Shown here: positions 1 to 8,564 of the stretch, in pieces | How the letters are laid out: each line of letters opens with the position of its first letter | How positions within the stretch are numbered: the stretch's first letter is position 1 | Source of the DNA: CAIMZW01 sp037130455 | GTDB lineage: Bacteria; Actinomycetota; Actinomycetes; Nanopelagicales; Nanopelagicaceae | Reading direction: 5' to 3' | NCBI GenBank assembly: GCA_037130455.1 | Contig: JBAXSZ010000018.1 | Span: forward strand, 1 to 28,673 | Length of the DNA: 28,673 nt | Notes under the pieces: model-generated | Told to the model about the DNA's origin: nothing | The model's database searches: none | The model's input: only the letters and a program-made list of their open reading frames with translations | Program-made: the position numbers and the translations under genes

Positions 1-70
1 AAAGATCGCGATAAGTGGGGGATGAGCGGTCAATCTTTTCTAGGGTTGGACCAGCGATTTTTACACTCAT
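1..70 (-). CDS. 5' end of a gene downstream of tal, probably glucose-6-phosphate isomerase (partial)
   Basis: The ATG at 70-68 overlaps the transaldolase stop codon as ATGA. The reading frame stays open to the window edge and gives 23 residues beginning MSVKIAGPTLEKIDRSS. The 4-nt overlap and shared strand mean it is the next gene of the ctaA-tkt-tal unit. In actinobacteria the gene after tal is usually pgi or zwf. The start resembles the N-terminus of the actinobacterial Pgi type as I remember it, but 23 residues cannot decide this. That the coding start is real is fairly sure; the identity is a guess. Confidence 0.45.
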   Translation of the reverse strand, partial: MSVKIAGPTLEKIDRSSPTYRDL

Positions 71-1191
71 TGCGTTACCTCATTTGGATGTGCGACCGTT
101 GAAACGTTATTAAGAAGTTCTTTCCAAGCTTTTTCAAATTTACCAACACCATCACTTTCTAGATGCCTGACAACATACTCAAAATCAATTCCAGCCAGGG
201 CTAGATCTTTAAGCACTTCGCGGGCCTGATCAAAATTGGCGGTGATGGTATCTCCGCGCACAATTCCATTAGCGCGTAGCTCGTTTAAAGTATTTTCTGG
301 CATTGTGTTCACACAATTGTCGGCGACGAGTTCCACGACATATTTGGTGCTGACATACGATTTATCTTTTACTCCGGTGGATGCCCACAGGGGTCGTTGG
401 AAATTAGCGCCAGCGCTGGCCAATTTGTTCCAACGAGCACTTGAAGTGAGGTGCAAAAAGGCTTCATAGGCTAGATGAGCGTTTGCAATGGCAGCTTTCC
501 CGCGCAACGCAGAAGTTGGAGATGAAGCATCCAATCGCTCATCCACTAAAGAATCAATCCGGCTAATGAAAAAAGATGCAACTGAATGAATCTGATTAAT
601 GGGAAGTTGGTTGATTACTCTGCGTTCTAGTCCGCGGAGGTAGGAATCCATCACCATGCGATATCGCTCAACGGAGAAGATCAAAGTTACGTTAACACTT
701 ATACCCTGTGCAGTGAGTTCTTCGATTGCGGGAAGTCCCTCCATGGTGGCCGGCACTTTGATCAGCAAATTAGGGCGCTTGACTACGGACCAGAGGTACT
801 TACCTCGGGAAACGGTAGCTGAGGTGTCGTATGCCAGCTCTGGATCTACTTCGATACTGACTCGACCATCTACGCCATTACTGGAGACGAAAGTCGGAGC
901 AAATAGATCGCAAGCATTTCGTACATCATCGGTGGTGAGTTGAGTGACAATTTCGATAGTGGAATAACCTTTCGAAGCCATATCGAGAATGTCCGCCTGA
1001 TACAGCGTGGACTTGGCGATGGCAGCAGAAAAAATACTGGGATTGGTTGTTACTCCAACAACGTGAGAATCAGAAATTAACGTCTCCAAGGATCCATCGT
1101 GTAGTCGATCTCGAGAAAGATCATCCAGCCAAATGGAAACTCCAGCATCAGAAATCTCTTGCAAAGTATTTTGTGACATATCAGTAGTCAT
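67..1191 (-). CDS. tal: transaldolase
   Basis: Cytoplasmic enzyme of the non-oxidative pentose phosphate pathway. It moves a dihydroxyacetone unit from sedoheptulose-7-phosphate to glyceraldehyde-3-phosphate through a lysine Schiff base. The 374-residue protein is the usual length of the actinobacterial/plant-like Tal type. TTNPSIF lies at residues 48-54 and GRVSIEVDP at 109-117. NLLIKVPAT at 141-149 carries the expected catalytic Lys145. The ATG at 1191 has a good AGGAG Shine-Dalgarno about 7 nt upstream. It lies 23 bp downstream of tkt on the same strand and overlaps the next gene by 4 nt, so it is co-transcribed with its partner enzyme transketolase. Confidence 0.97.
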   Translation of the reverse strand: MTTDMSQNTLQEISDAGVSIWLDDLSRDRLHDGSLETLISDSHVVGVTTNPSIFSAAIAKSTLYQADILDMASKGYSTIEIVTQLTTDDVRNACDLFAPTFVSSNGVDGRVSIEVDPELAYDTSATVSRGKYLWSVVKRPNLLIKVPATMEGLPAIEELTAQGISVNVTLIFSVERYRMVMDSYLRGLERRVINQLPINQIHSVASFFISRIDSLVDERLDASSPTSALRGKAAIANAHLAYEAFLHLTSSARWNKLASAGANFQRPLWASTGVKDKSYVSTKYVVELVADNCVNTMPENTLNELRANGIVRGDTITANFDQAREVLKDLALAGIDFEYVVRHLESDGVGKFEKAWKELLNNVSTVAHPNEVTQ

Positions 1192-1214
1192 TATTTCTCC
1201 TCGCTCCAGAATTG

Positions 1215-3269
1215 TTACTTAGTGGATTTATCAAGGGATCGGATCGCGGCTTGCGCTACGTTCTCAGCGGTAAATCCATACTTGGCAAAAAGGGTATTTG
1301 CACTCGCAGATGCACCAAAGTGATTGAGCGAGATGATCTCACCGGCATCGCCCACATATTCGCGCCAACCTTGAGCAACGCCAGCTTCAATGCTGACGCG
1401 AGCCCTTACTGAACTTGGCAAAACTGATTCTTGGTACTGCGCATCCATTTCTTCAAACCATTCCAGGCACGGAGCGCTGACAACTCGAACTGCGATTCCT
1501 TGTGATTGGAGTAGCTGACTTGCAGCAACCGCAACGGAAACTTCCGATCCTGTGGCGATCAGAATTACTGAAGGACTGGTCGAAGAATCGTGCAGCACAT
1601 ATGCACCTTTTGCTGCGCCTTGCGCCGATGAATAAATCGTGCGATCCCAGGTGGGTAAATTCTGGCGAGAGAGCGCCAAACCAACCGGCTTTCTTCGAGT
1701 AATGATTTCACGCCACACAATTGCGGTTTCATTGGCATCCGCAGGTCGGACTACTGCAAGATTGGGGATTGCGCGTAACGCGGCGATATGTTCAATCGGT
1801 TGGTGGGTCGGACCATCTTCGCCTAAGCCAATGGAGTCATGGCTCCATACAAAAGTAACTGGAAGATTCATTAACGCTGCCAGCCGAACTGATCCACGCA
1901 TATAGTCACTGAAGACTAAGAAGGTGCCACCGAAAGGTTTGGTCAACCCATGCAGAGCGACGCCATTTAATATTGCCCCCATCGCATGCTCTCGAATTCC
2001 AAAATGGATAATTCGTCCGTATGGACTTGCATCCTCAAAAGGAGCGGTCAACGGAAGAAAAGAGCGCCCACCCTCGATGGTGGTGTTATTGCTTTCAGCT
2101 AGATCGGCAGAACCACCCCAAAACTCTGGAAGGACTGAGGCGATGCCGTTTATAACTTTGCCAGATGCTGCTCGCGTAGCGATATCTTTGCCAGCTTCAA
2201 AGGTTGGGATTGAATCAACCCAATTTTCCGGCAAAGTTCGATTTTGAAGTCTGGCTAGTAATTGGGCCCGATCTGGATGTGCCAACTGCCACACTGCAAA
2301 TTCCTTAAGCCATGTCGCGTGAAGTTCGGCACCTCGAGCTTGAACGGATCGGGTGTGGGCCAATACTTCATCTGATATGAAAAATGATTGTTTCGGATCT
2401 AATCCCAAAGCAACTTTTGTTTGGGCAATTTCATCAGCGCCCAAGGCCGAACCATGAGATTTGGAGGTTCCTTGGGCGTGGGGAGCGGGCCAGGCAATAA
2501 CGGTCTTTAACCGAATCAGAGTTGGCATTCGGGATTCAGTCTCCGCTTCCACCATTGCCCGCTCTAGTAAATCACGGTCAACATTTCCATCAACCATGGC
2601 CGCAACTTCGATGACATGCCATCCATAGGCTCGGTAACGTGCACTGACATCTTCAGTGAATGCTCGGTGAGTATCGCCTTCGATGGAGATTCGATTGTCG
2701 TCATAAATAACTTTGAGATTGCCCAGAGCCTGAACTCCAGCTAAGGAAGAAGCCTCAGCACTAACACCTTCTTGAAGATCGCCATCGGAACAGATAACCC
2801 ATATGTTGTGATCGAAAAGTTGGGTCTCAGATTCTGGATCGAACAATCCCTTCTCATAACGACTTGCCATAGCCATCCCAACGGCGCTTGCAATACCTGA
2901 CCCCAATGGTCCTGTGGTTATTTCAACGCCACTGGTGTGACCGAATTCTGGGTGACCAGGAGTCAAGGACCCTTCGGTACGGAATTCTTCCAGGTCTTTC
3001 ATCTCTAGCCCATAGCCAGACAAAAAGAGTTGAATGTACAAAGTCAGTGAAGAATGCCCGCACGAGAGCACAAAACGGTCGCGTCCCAACCAATGTGGAT
3101 CTTGTGGATCGTGACGCAAGAACCGTTGAAAGAGTGTGTAAGCAACGGGGGAGAGCGACATAGCAGTACCGGGATGGCCATTGCCAACTTTTTGTACTGC
3201 GTCCATGGCTAATGCTCGGCCGACAATTACAGCTTGATCATCAAGGGCGCTCCATTGGTCACGATTCAT
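1215..3269 (-). CDS. tkt: transketolase
   Basis: Thiamine-diphosphate enzyme that transfers two-carbon ketol units between sugar phosphates, linking the pentose phosphate pathway to glycolysis. The 684-residue length is normal. Visible are GNGHPGTAMSLSP near 29-41, the ThDP/metal motif SDGDLQEG at 161-168 continuing to DDNRIS at 190-195, the pyrimidine-activating Glu427 in FGIREHAMG, and SHDSIGLGEDGPTHQ at 476-490. The domain order is the ThDP-binding domain, the pyrimidine-binding domain (about 355-530) and a C-terminal domain. The ATG lies only 13 bp after the ctaA stop, and GAGAAA is the only weak Shine-Dalgarno, so translation may depend on upstream ctaA. No separate promoter is evident. 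Confidence 0.97.
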   Translation of the reverse strand: MNRDQWSALDDQAVIVGRALAMDAVQKVGNGHPGTAMSLSPVAYTLFQRFLRHDPQDPHWLGRDRFVLSCGHSSLTLYIQLFLSGYGLEMKDLEEFRTEGSLTPGHPEFGHTSGVEITTGPLGSGIASAVGMAMASRYEKGLFDPESETQLFDHNIWVICSDGDLQEGVSAEASSLAGVQALGNLKVIYDDNRISIEGDTHRAFTEDVSARYRAYGWHVIEVAAMVDGNVDRDLLERAMVEAETESRMPTLIRLKTVIAWPAPHAQGTSKSHGSALGADEIAQTKVALGLDPKQSFFISDEVLAHTRSVQARGAELHATWLKEFAVWQLAHPDRAQLLARLQNRTLPENWVDSIPTFEAGKDIATRAASGKVINGIASVLPEFWGGSADLAESNNTTIEGGRSFLPLTAPFEDASPYGRIIHFGIREHAMGAILNGVALHGLTKPFGGTFLVFSDYMRGSVRLAALMNLPVTFVWSHDSIGLGEDGPTHQPIEHIAALRAIPNLAVVRPADANETAIVWREIITRRKPVGLALSRQNLPTWDRTIYSSAQGAAKGAYVLHDSSTSPSVILIATGSEVSVAVAASQLLQSQGIAVRVVSAPCLEWFEEMDAQYQESVLPSSVRARVSIEAGVAQGWREYVGDAGEIISLNHFGASASANTLFAKYGFTAENVAQAAIRSLDKSTK

Positions 3270-3282
3270 TTAGATTAATTTC

Positions 3283-4164
3283 TCATTTCTTTGCTAGAGA
3301 TTTCATTACATACACGTTCCACATCGAACACCACACTAGGGCAGAACCAAGCAAGTGAGTTCCTACGATCAGCTCGGGTAAACCCGTGAAATATTGGATG
3401 TAGCCAATTCCTCCTTGCGCAATACATACAAGGAAAAAGATCTTTACCGCTTTGGCAAAAATCGGTTTTGATTGACTGCTTGGGGAAATTCGGAGAATCA
3501 AAAGAAGTCCAAAGGTGAGTGAGAGTAATGCGATAACTGAATCGGCATGAATCCACGAAACGGTTCGCGGATCAAAGCCAAATCGGCGGGCTTGAATATC
3601 GCCAGCGTGTGGTCCGCTGCCAGTGACGACAGTTCCCAAGGCAATCACGATTAAGGTGAGAAAGAGTAGGACTTTCGTCATGACAGTTTCAGTCTCGGAT
3701 AACTCAACGGCAGGTTTATTAAGCATTCGTTGGCGCAGCGATATGGCCCCGGCGATCAGTGCGATCGTTAAGAGAAAATGTCCGGCTACTGGAATCGGGT
3801 TGAGATGCGTAAGTACGGTGATTCCGCCGAGGACGCCCTGACCTAGAATTCCGGCCAACTGGAAAATTGCTAGTAATCGCACCCGACGTTTATCGAACCG
3901 ATGGACACTGGCCCGAATGGTCATGATGACTGCAGCTATTGCAACAAAAAAGAGGACGAAGGTTAAGAGTCGGTTTCCAAATTCAATCCAGGCGTGAAGT
4001 TGTCCTTGGGCTTGATGGGCAATCGGCTTAAATGAGCCTTTGGTGCATTGGGGCCACGTTGGGCAACCCAGTCCAGAGCCGGTCAAGCGAACCGCCCCAC
4101 CGGTGACGATCAAACCAGATTGCAAAATCACTAAAATTGTCAGAATTACAGGCATCAAGGGCAC
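3283..4164 (-). CDS. ctaA: heme A synthase (COX15/CtaA family)
   Basis: Integral membrane enzyme that oxidises heme O to heme A for aa3-type cytochrome oxidase. The 293-residue protein is strongly hydrophobic, with about eight membrane segments. The extracytoplasmic cysteine pair is in GCPTWPQC (Cys34, Cys40). HAWIEFGNRLL holds Glu61; Asn64 stands where Bacillus CtaA has a His, as I recall for actinobacterial members too. Candidate heme-ligand histidines are His120, His129, His206 and His270. The start is GTG at 4164, with an alternative ATG at 4155. TAGGCT lies 7 nt before the GTG, which fits a leaderless transcript. ctaB, which makes the substrate heme O, is not next to it as it often is in actinobacteria. 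It is divergent from sufR. Confidence 0.93.
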   Translation of the reverse strand: MPLMPVILTILVILQSGLIVTGGAVRLTGSGLGCPTWPQCTKGSFKPIAHQAQGQLHAWIEFGNRLLTFVLFFVAIAAVIMTIRASVHRFDKRRVRLLAIFQLAGILGQGVLGGITVLTHLNPIPVAGHFLLTIALIAGAISLRQRMLNKPAVELSETETVMTKVLLFLTLIVIALGTVVTGSGPHAGDIQARRFGFDPRTVSWIHADSVIALLSLTFGLLLILRISPSSQSKPIFAKAVKIFFLVCIAQGGIGYIQYFTGLPELIVGTHLLGSALVWCSMWNVYVMKSLAKK

Positions 4165-4171
4165 AGTTCTA

Positions 4172-4177
4172 AGCCTA
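4172..4177 (-). promoter_or_regulatory. -10 hexamer for ctaA, leaderless type
   Basis: TAGGCT on the minus strand, 7 nt before the GTG start of ctaA, matches the actinobacterial TANNNT -10. The same hexamer precedes argC and the DUF3099 gene at similar spacing. No clear -35 is seen. Confidence 0.4.
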
Positions 4178-4238
4178 AGGGTTTGTCAGCCCGATTCGGC
4201 GCTCGCCTCTCTCAATTGGCATCTTGGACCGAATTACG

Positions 4239-4252
4239 CAACACTTATGTTG
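4239..4252. promoter_or_regulatory. SufR-type operator
   Basis: The palindrome CAACACTTATGTTG (arms CAACA and TGTTG, 4-nt centre) fits CAAC-N6-GTTG, the SufR-binding sequence I recall for Streptomyces avermitilis. It ends on the first base of the sufR GTG start codon and lies 75 bp upstream of divergent ctaA. Binding of cluster-loaded SufR here would repress the suf operon. The sequence match is direct; the function is inferred. Confidence 0.6.
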
Positions 4253-4965
4253 TGAAAAACAATGAGCCAGATCGGACTCGAGATCAAGTCGCTCGGACCA
4301 TTCTGGAACATGGGCCTGCTACCGCGGTCGATTTAGCTCTCAAACTGGCGATTACACCCGCAGGTATTCGTCGTCACCTGGATTCCTTGATCGCCGAAGG
4401 AGTTTTAACGGCTCGGGAAGCCCATCAAAGTAGCTCGAATCTTCGAGGTCGTGGTCGCCCGGCCAAGGTCTTCGTCATGACCGATATCGGGCGCGAAAAA
4501 TTTGAACATTCCTATGATGATTTAGCAGTCTCGGCTTTGAAATATATGGCAAGTAAAGCGGGAGCCAACTTAGTAGAGGATTTTGCGCGCTCGCGGGCCG
4601 AGGATATTGAACGCCGCGCCGGATCAGTAATCGATCCAACCCAAAGTTTGCCAGAACGTGCCCAATCGTTAGCCACCTTTCTCTCGGAAGAAGGCTTTGC
4701 GGCCAATGCGCATTCCAGAGGAAGCGGCGAGGAGATTTGTCAGAATCATTGCCCGATTGCCCATGTAGCGTCAGAGTTTCCCGAATTGTGTGAAGCAGAA
4801 ACTGAGGCGCTTTCGCGTTTAATGGGGACGCATGTACAACGGTTGGCAACGATCGCTCACGGCGATGGCGTCTGTACCACCTTCATTCCACAGATAAATA
4901 AGAGCACGCAAAAGATAGATCGATCCCTGGTCACTAGCGGTACTACAGGAAAGGCGCAGCAATGA
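4252..4965 (+). CDS. sufR: Fe-S cluster-sensing repressor of the suf operon
   Basis: DeoR/ArsR-like winged-helix regulator that senses Fe-S status through its own cluster and represses the suf operon. I chose the GTG at 4252 (237 residues, starting MKNNEPDRTRDQ) because its N-terminus aligns with actinobacterial SufR. The frame stays open upstream to 4183, but those residues run through the operator and divergent promoter region. The helix-turn-helix is at about 27-50 (DLALKLAITPAGIRRHLDSL), with a basic wing RGRGRPAK after it. The C-terminal half has Cys163-x3-Cys167-x12-Cys180, the SufR [4Fe-4S] ligand spacing, plus Cys208. It overlaps sufB by 4 nt. I see no Shine-Dalgarno and no convincing -10. 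Confidence 0.92.
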   Translation: MKNNEPDRTRDQVARTILEHGPATAVDLALKLAITPAGIRRHLDSLIAEGVLTAREAHQSSSNLRGRGRPAKVFVMTDIGREKFEHSYDDLAVSALKYMASKAGANLVEDFARSRAEDIERRAGSVIDPTQSLPERAQSLATFLSEEGFAANAHSRGSGEEICQNHCPIAHVASEFPELCEAETEALSRLMGTHVQRLATIAHGDGVCTTFIPQINKSTQKIDRSLVTSGTTGKAQQ

Positions 4966-6377
4966 GTGAAACCACTTTGCATCCGGAATTAGAGGGCATT
5001 GGAACTTATGAATACGGCTGGTCAGATAGTGATGCCGCAGGCACCAATTCCCGTCGCGGTCTGAACGAAGAAGTGGTTCGCGATATTTCCGCAAAGAAGA
5101 GTGAACCGCAGTGGATGCTTGATCTTCGCCTTAAAGGTCTCAACCTGTTCGACAAGAAACCAATGCCTACTTGGGGTTCAGACCTCACTGGAATTTTCTT
5201 TGACACCATTAAGTACTTCGTTCGTTCAACTGAGAAACAGGCGACTTCTTGGGAAGACCTTCCAGAAGATATTAAGAATACATATGACCGTTTGGGAATT
5301 CCGGATGCCGAAAGAAATCGATTAGTTGCCGGTGTAGCAGCTCAGTACGAATCTGAAGTGGTTTACCACTCAATTCGAGAAGACTTAGAAAAACAAGGCG
5401 TGATCTTTGTAGATACCGATACTGGTCTGCGTGAACACGAAGATCTTTTCAAGGAATACTTTGGAACCGTTATTCCAGTGGGCGACAATAAGTTTGCAGC
5501 CCTGAACACCTCAGTCTGGTCCGGTGGCTCCTTCATCTATGTTCCTAAAGGCGTCCACGTGGATATTCCACTTCAGGCCTATTTCCGCATCAATACCGAA
5601 AATATGGGTCAATTTGAACGAACACTCATCATCGCGGATGAGGATTCTTATATTCATTATGTTGAAGGATGTACCGCGCCCATCTACAGCTCCGATTCAC
5701 TCCACTCGGCAGTCGTGGAAATCATCATTAAGAAGAATGCTCGAGTTCGGTACACAACGATTCAAAATTGGTCCAATAACGTTTATAACTTGGTTACCAA
5801 AAGAGCAACGTGCGCCGAAGGTGCCACTATGGAATGGATCGATGGAAATATCGGATCTAAGGTGACCATGAAATATCCAGCGGTCTTCCTCATGGGTCCA
5901 CACTCAAAGGGTGAAACGCTTTCCATTGCATTCGCCGGAGAAGGCCAACATCAAGATGCCGGCGCGAAAATGGTTCACGCTGCTCCCTATACATCTTCGA
6001 CCATTATTTCTAAATCTGTTGCCAGAGGCGGCGGACGTACTTCATACCGAGGTTTGGTTCAGGTACAAGAAGGTGCCCATCATTCAAAATCCACGGTCAA
6101 GTGCGATGCCTTGCTCGTTGACACTATTTCTCGTTCCGACACTTATCCCTATGTAGATATTCGGGAAGACGATGTTTCCATGGGCCACGAGGCAACTGTG
6201 TCAAAAATCAGTGATGATCAACTCTTTTATCTCATGTCCCGTGGACTATCAGAAGATGAAGCCATGGCCATGATTGTTCGAGGCTTCATTGAGCCTATCG
6301 CCCGAGAATTACCAATGGAATATGCACTGGAATTGAACCGACTTATTGAAATGCAAATGGAAGGCGCTGTTGGTTGA
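4962..6377 (+). CDS. sufB: Fe-S cluster scaffold subunit SufB
   Basis: Core scaffold of the cytoplasmic SUF machine. It forms the SufBC2D complex on which new clusters are built. The 471-residue length is normal for actinobacterial SufB. The C-terminal beta-helix region contains VKCDALLVDT, in which Cys381 corresponds to the sulfur-accepting Cys405 of E. coli SufB. Glu410 in SMGHEATVSKI matches the second key residue. DDQLFYLMSRGLSEDEA (419-435) is the SufC-interacting helical end shared with SufD. The ATG overlaps the sufR stop as ATGA. The intein found in mycobacterial SufB is absent. Confidence 0.97.
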   Translation: MSETTLHPELEGIGTYEYGWSDSDAAGTNSRRGLNEEVVRDISAKKSEPQWMLDLRLKGLNLFDKKPMPTWGSDLTGIFFDTIKYFVRSTEKQATSWEDLPEDIKNTYDRLGIPDAERNRLVAGVAAQYESEVVYHSIREDLEKQGVIFVDTDTGLREHEDLFKEYFGTVIPVGDNKFAALNTSVWSGGSFIYVPKGVHVDIPLQAYFRINTENMGQFERTLIIADEDSYIHYVEGCTAPIYSSDSLHSAVVEIIIKKNARVRYTTIQNWSNNVYNLVTKRATCAEGATMEWIDGNIGSKVTMKYPAVFLMGPHSKGETLSIAFAGEGQHQDAGAKMVHAAPYTSSTIISKSVARGGGRTSYRGLVQVQEGAHHSKSTVKCDALLVDTISRSDTYPYVDIREDDVSMGHEATVSKISDDQLFYLMSRGLSEDEAMAMIVRGFIEPIARELPMEYALELNRLIEMQMEGAVG

Positions 6378-7462
6378 TGTCGACACTTACTACAAACTAT
6401 TTAACTCCAACCGGTCGGGAAGAAGACTGGAGATTTACGCCTCTGTCTCGCTTGGCCGGCTTGCACGATTCAGCAATTGAAATTGGCGAAGGAATTGCCT
6501 TCGATCTTCCCATTTTACCTGCTGGAGTTTCCTTTGAAGTATTGGACCGATCATTGGTTACTGCCAGTTCTGAAACTAAGGATTTGGTGATTTCCAGGGT
6601 CCGCGAAACCGTTACTCACATCGGAACAGTGAAAATTGCCGCCAACAGCGAAATCGCAGATCCAATTTATTTGAATCGAAAAGCGTCAAGTGGCAAGCCC
6701 CTCTTCTCTAGAACCATTATTACCGCTGGCGCCAATTCGCATGCGACTGTTGTCGTCGAAAATAACGGAATCGAAATCTTGGGAGAAGAAATCGAAATCA
6801 TCTTGGAGCCAGGTTCCAATTTAACTTTCATTTCCTTGCAAGAGTGGGATGCCCAATCAGTACATGTTGGTCGCCACCATGCAATTATCGGGAAAGATGC
6901 TTCCTTTAAGTCCTTCGTGGTAACTATCGGGGGATCTGTGGTCCGCCTCTTGCCTACTGTTGAATATTCCGGAGAACGTTCTAGCGCAGAACTTAACGGG
7001 GTGTACTTCGCTACCGCAGGTCAGCATTTAGAGCATCGAATTCACGTCGATCACAACATTCCCAACGCCAAATCCCGAGTCAACTACAAAGGCGCGCTCT
7101 CTGGAAACAATGCCAGGACTGTATGGATTGGCGATGTTTATATCCATGCGGCCGCCGAAGGTACGGATACCTACGAGTTAAATCGCAATCTTCTTCTTTC
7201 TGATGGAGCCCGAGCAGATTCAGTACCCAACCTGGAAATTGAAACTGGCGAGATCGTAGGCGCTGGTCACGCAAGCACAACCGGCCGATTTGATGATGAG
7301 CAATTGTTCTATTTGCAATCTCGAGGAATTTCAGCAGATATTGCCCGACGTTTGGTTATCCGAGGATTCTTTTCGGACATCATCGGGAGAATTGGAATTC
7401 CAGCAATTGAAGAGCGAGTCATGAACCGTATTGATACCGAGCTCGAGAGCGTGGGTGTCTAA
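6377..7462 (+). CDS. sufD: Fe-S cluster assembly subunit SufD
   Basis: Paralogue of SufB and third part of SufBC2D, needed for iron delivery to the scaffold. The ATG at 6377 overlaps the last base of the sufB stop (TGATG) and gives 361 residues. A TTG three bases earlier is possible but less likely. EEDWRFTPLSRL near the N-terminus is typical of SufD. HRIHVDHNIPNAKSRVNYKG lies in the beta-helix core, with GHASTTGRFDDEQLFYLQSRG near the C-terminus. It is tightly coupled to both neighbours, as expected for a fixed-stoichiometry complex. Confidence 0.95.
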   Translation: MSTLTTNYLTPTGREEDWRFTPLSRLAGLHDSAIEIGEGIAFDLPILPAGVSFEVLDRSLVTASSETKDLVISRVRETVTHIGTVKIAANSEIADPIYLNRKASSGKPLFSRTIITAGANSHATVVVENNGIEILGEEIEIILEPGSNLTFISLQEWDAQSVHVGRHHAIIGKDASFKSFVVTIGGSVVRLLPTVEYSGERSSAELNGVYFATAGQHLEHRIHVDHNIPNAKSRVNYKGALSGNNARTVWIGDVYIHAAAEGTDTYELNRNLLLSDGARADSVPNLEIETGEIVGAGHASTTGRFDDEQLFYLQSRGISADIARRLVIRGFFSDIIGRIGIPAIEERVMNRIDTELESVGV

Positions 7463-7771
7463 GTGATGCAGCTTGATTATGCCGCACTTTCAGAGGGAAA
7501 ACCGTTGAAGGTTGCTGTCGATGGCGTAGCAGTTTGTGTAGTTCGAGTGGGGAATGAGGTATTTGCAATCGACGATACTTGTTCTCATTCAGATGCTTCG
7601 CTTTCTGAAGGCGATGTTTCAGGTTTCAAGATTGAGTGCTGGCTACACGGTGCTGAATTCGATCTACGGACTGGCGAAGCATTAACGCCACCTGCGACTT
7701 CAGCAGTTGCAAAATACGACGTTACCAATGATGGAACCCTAGTCACTATTCATGCCGCCGCGGCCAAATAA
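7463..7771 (+). CDS. Rieske-type [2Fe-2S] ferredoxin of the suf operon
   Basis: Small soluble protein of 102 residues. It has the Rieske cluster motif Cys40-x-His42 (CSH) followed by Cys59-x2-His62 (CWLH), a full set of ligands for one [2Fe-2S] cluster. It resembles ferredoxin components of ring-hydroxylating oxygenases or NirD, but there is no oxygenase or reductase nearby. Its place between sufD and sufC recurs in actinobacterial suf operons. It may supply electrons to cluster assembly or be a sensitive cluster client; this is inference. It starts directly after the sufD stop at a GTG (7463), or at the adjacent ATG (7466). Confidence 0.9.
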   Translation: MMQLDYAALSEGKPLKVAVDGVAVCVVRVGNEVFAIDDTCSHSDASLSEGDVSGFKIECWLHGAEFDLRTGEALTPPATSAVAKYDVTNDGTLVTIHAAAAK

Positions 7772-7806
7772 TAAATTTATATACGGAGAATCTTAAGGAG
7801 ATACAA

Positions 7807-8559
7807 ATGAGCACACTCGAAATTAAGAACCTACAGGTTAGCGTTGCGACGGAAACTGGATTTACCGAGATCTTGCGCGGAGTCGATCTGACTATCAACT
7901 CCGGGGAAACCCACGCGATCATGGGACCTAATGGTTCTGGAAAATCCACTTTGGCATACTCGATCGCCGGACATCCAAAGTACACAATCACCGGAGGTTC
8001 GGTGACCCTAGATGGGGCGGATGTTCTGGCAATGACTGTTGATGAGCGCGCCAAAGCTGGTCTCTTTCTTGCCATGCAATATCCAGTCGAGGTTCCTGGG
8101 GTATCGGTTACAAACTTCCTCCGCACCGCAGTAACTGCAATCCGGGGCGAGGCGCCAAAAGTGCGTACGTGGGTTGGCGAAGTTAAGACCGCTATGGCGG
8201 CACTTCACATGGACAATTCATTCGCTGAGCGAAATCTCAACGAAGGATTTTCTGGTGGCGAGAAGAAGCGTCATGAAATCCTGCAACTTGAATTGCTTCG
8301 ACCAAAATTTGCAATTTTGGATGAGACCGATTCGGGGTTGGATGTAGATGCACTTCGCATTGTTTCCGAAGGCGTCAATAGAGTGGCCGAAAATACTGAC
8401 TTGGGAATTTTGCTCATTACTCACTACACCCGAATTTTGCGTTACATCAAACCAGATTTCGTTCATGTTTTTGCCGGTGGACGGATTGTTGAAGAGGGCG
8501 GGCCTGAATTAGCAGATAAGCTTGAAGAGAAAGGTTATGCCGAGTACATCTCAGCATAA
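7807..8559 (+). CDS. sufC: SUF ATPase SufC
   Basis: ABC-type ATPase that dimerises on SufB-SufD and drives the conformational change that exposes the assembly site. It is 250 residues, all nucleotide-binding domain and no membrane part. Walker A is GPNGSGKST (40-48), the Q-loop is Gln91 in MQYP, the signature is FSGGEKKR (148-155), and Walker B is FAILDETDSGLD (168-179). The switch His206 is in LLITHYTR. SufC-like features are the DETDSGLD ending and the C-terminal YAEYISA. A strong AAGGAG Shine-Dalgarno lies 6 nt before the ATG, unlike the overlapping genes before it, which suits a subunit needed at twofold dose. Confidence 0.97.
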   Translation: MSTLEIKNLQVSVATETGFTEILRGVDLTINSGETHAIMGPNGSGKSTLAYSIAGHPKYTITGGSVTLDGADVLAMTVDERAKAGLFLAMQYPVEVPGVSVTNFLRTAVTAIRGEAPKVRTWVGEVKTAMAALHMDNSFAERNLNEGFSGGEKKRHEILQLELLRPKFAILDETDSGLDVDALRIVSEGVNRVAENTDLGILLITHYTRILRYIKPDFVHVFAGGRIVEEGGPELADKLEEKGYAEYISA

Positions 8560-8564
8560 TTTCC

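Noticed and set aside
4183..4251. sufR extended to an upstream ATG at 4183
   Set aside because: It would translate the operator and divergent promoter region; the aligned SufR N-terminus begins at the GTG at 4252.
4224..4251. TTGGAC-16-TATGTT promoter for sufR
   Set aside because: The hexamers look fair, but the transcript would begin after the only plausible start codon (GTG 4252).
4962..6377. intein in SufB
   Set aside because: SufB is 471 residues and collinear with intein-free relatives; no splice motifs.
7771..7780. Palindrome ATAAATTTAT before sufC as an operator
   Set aside because: A 10-bp AT-only palindrome in an AT-rich gap is expected by chance and matches no known site.
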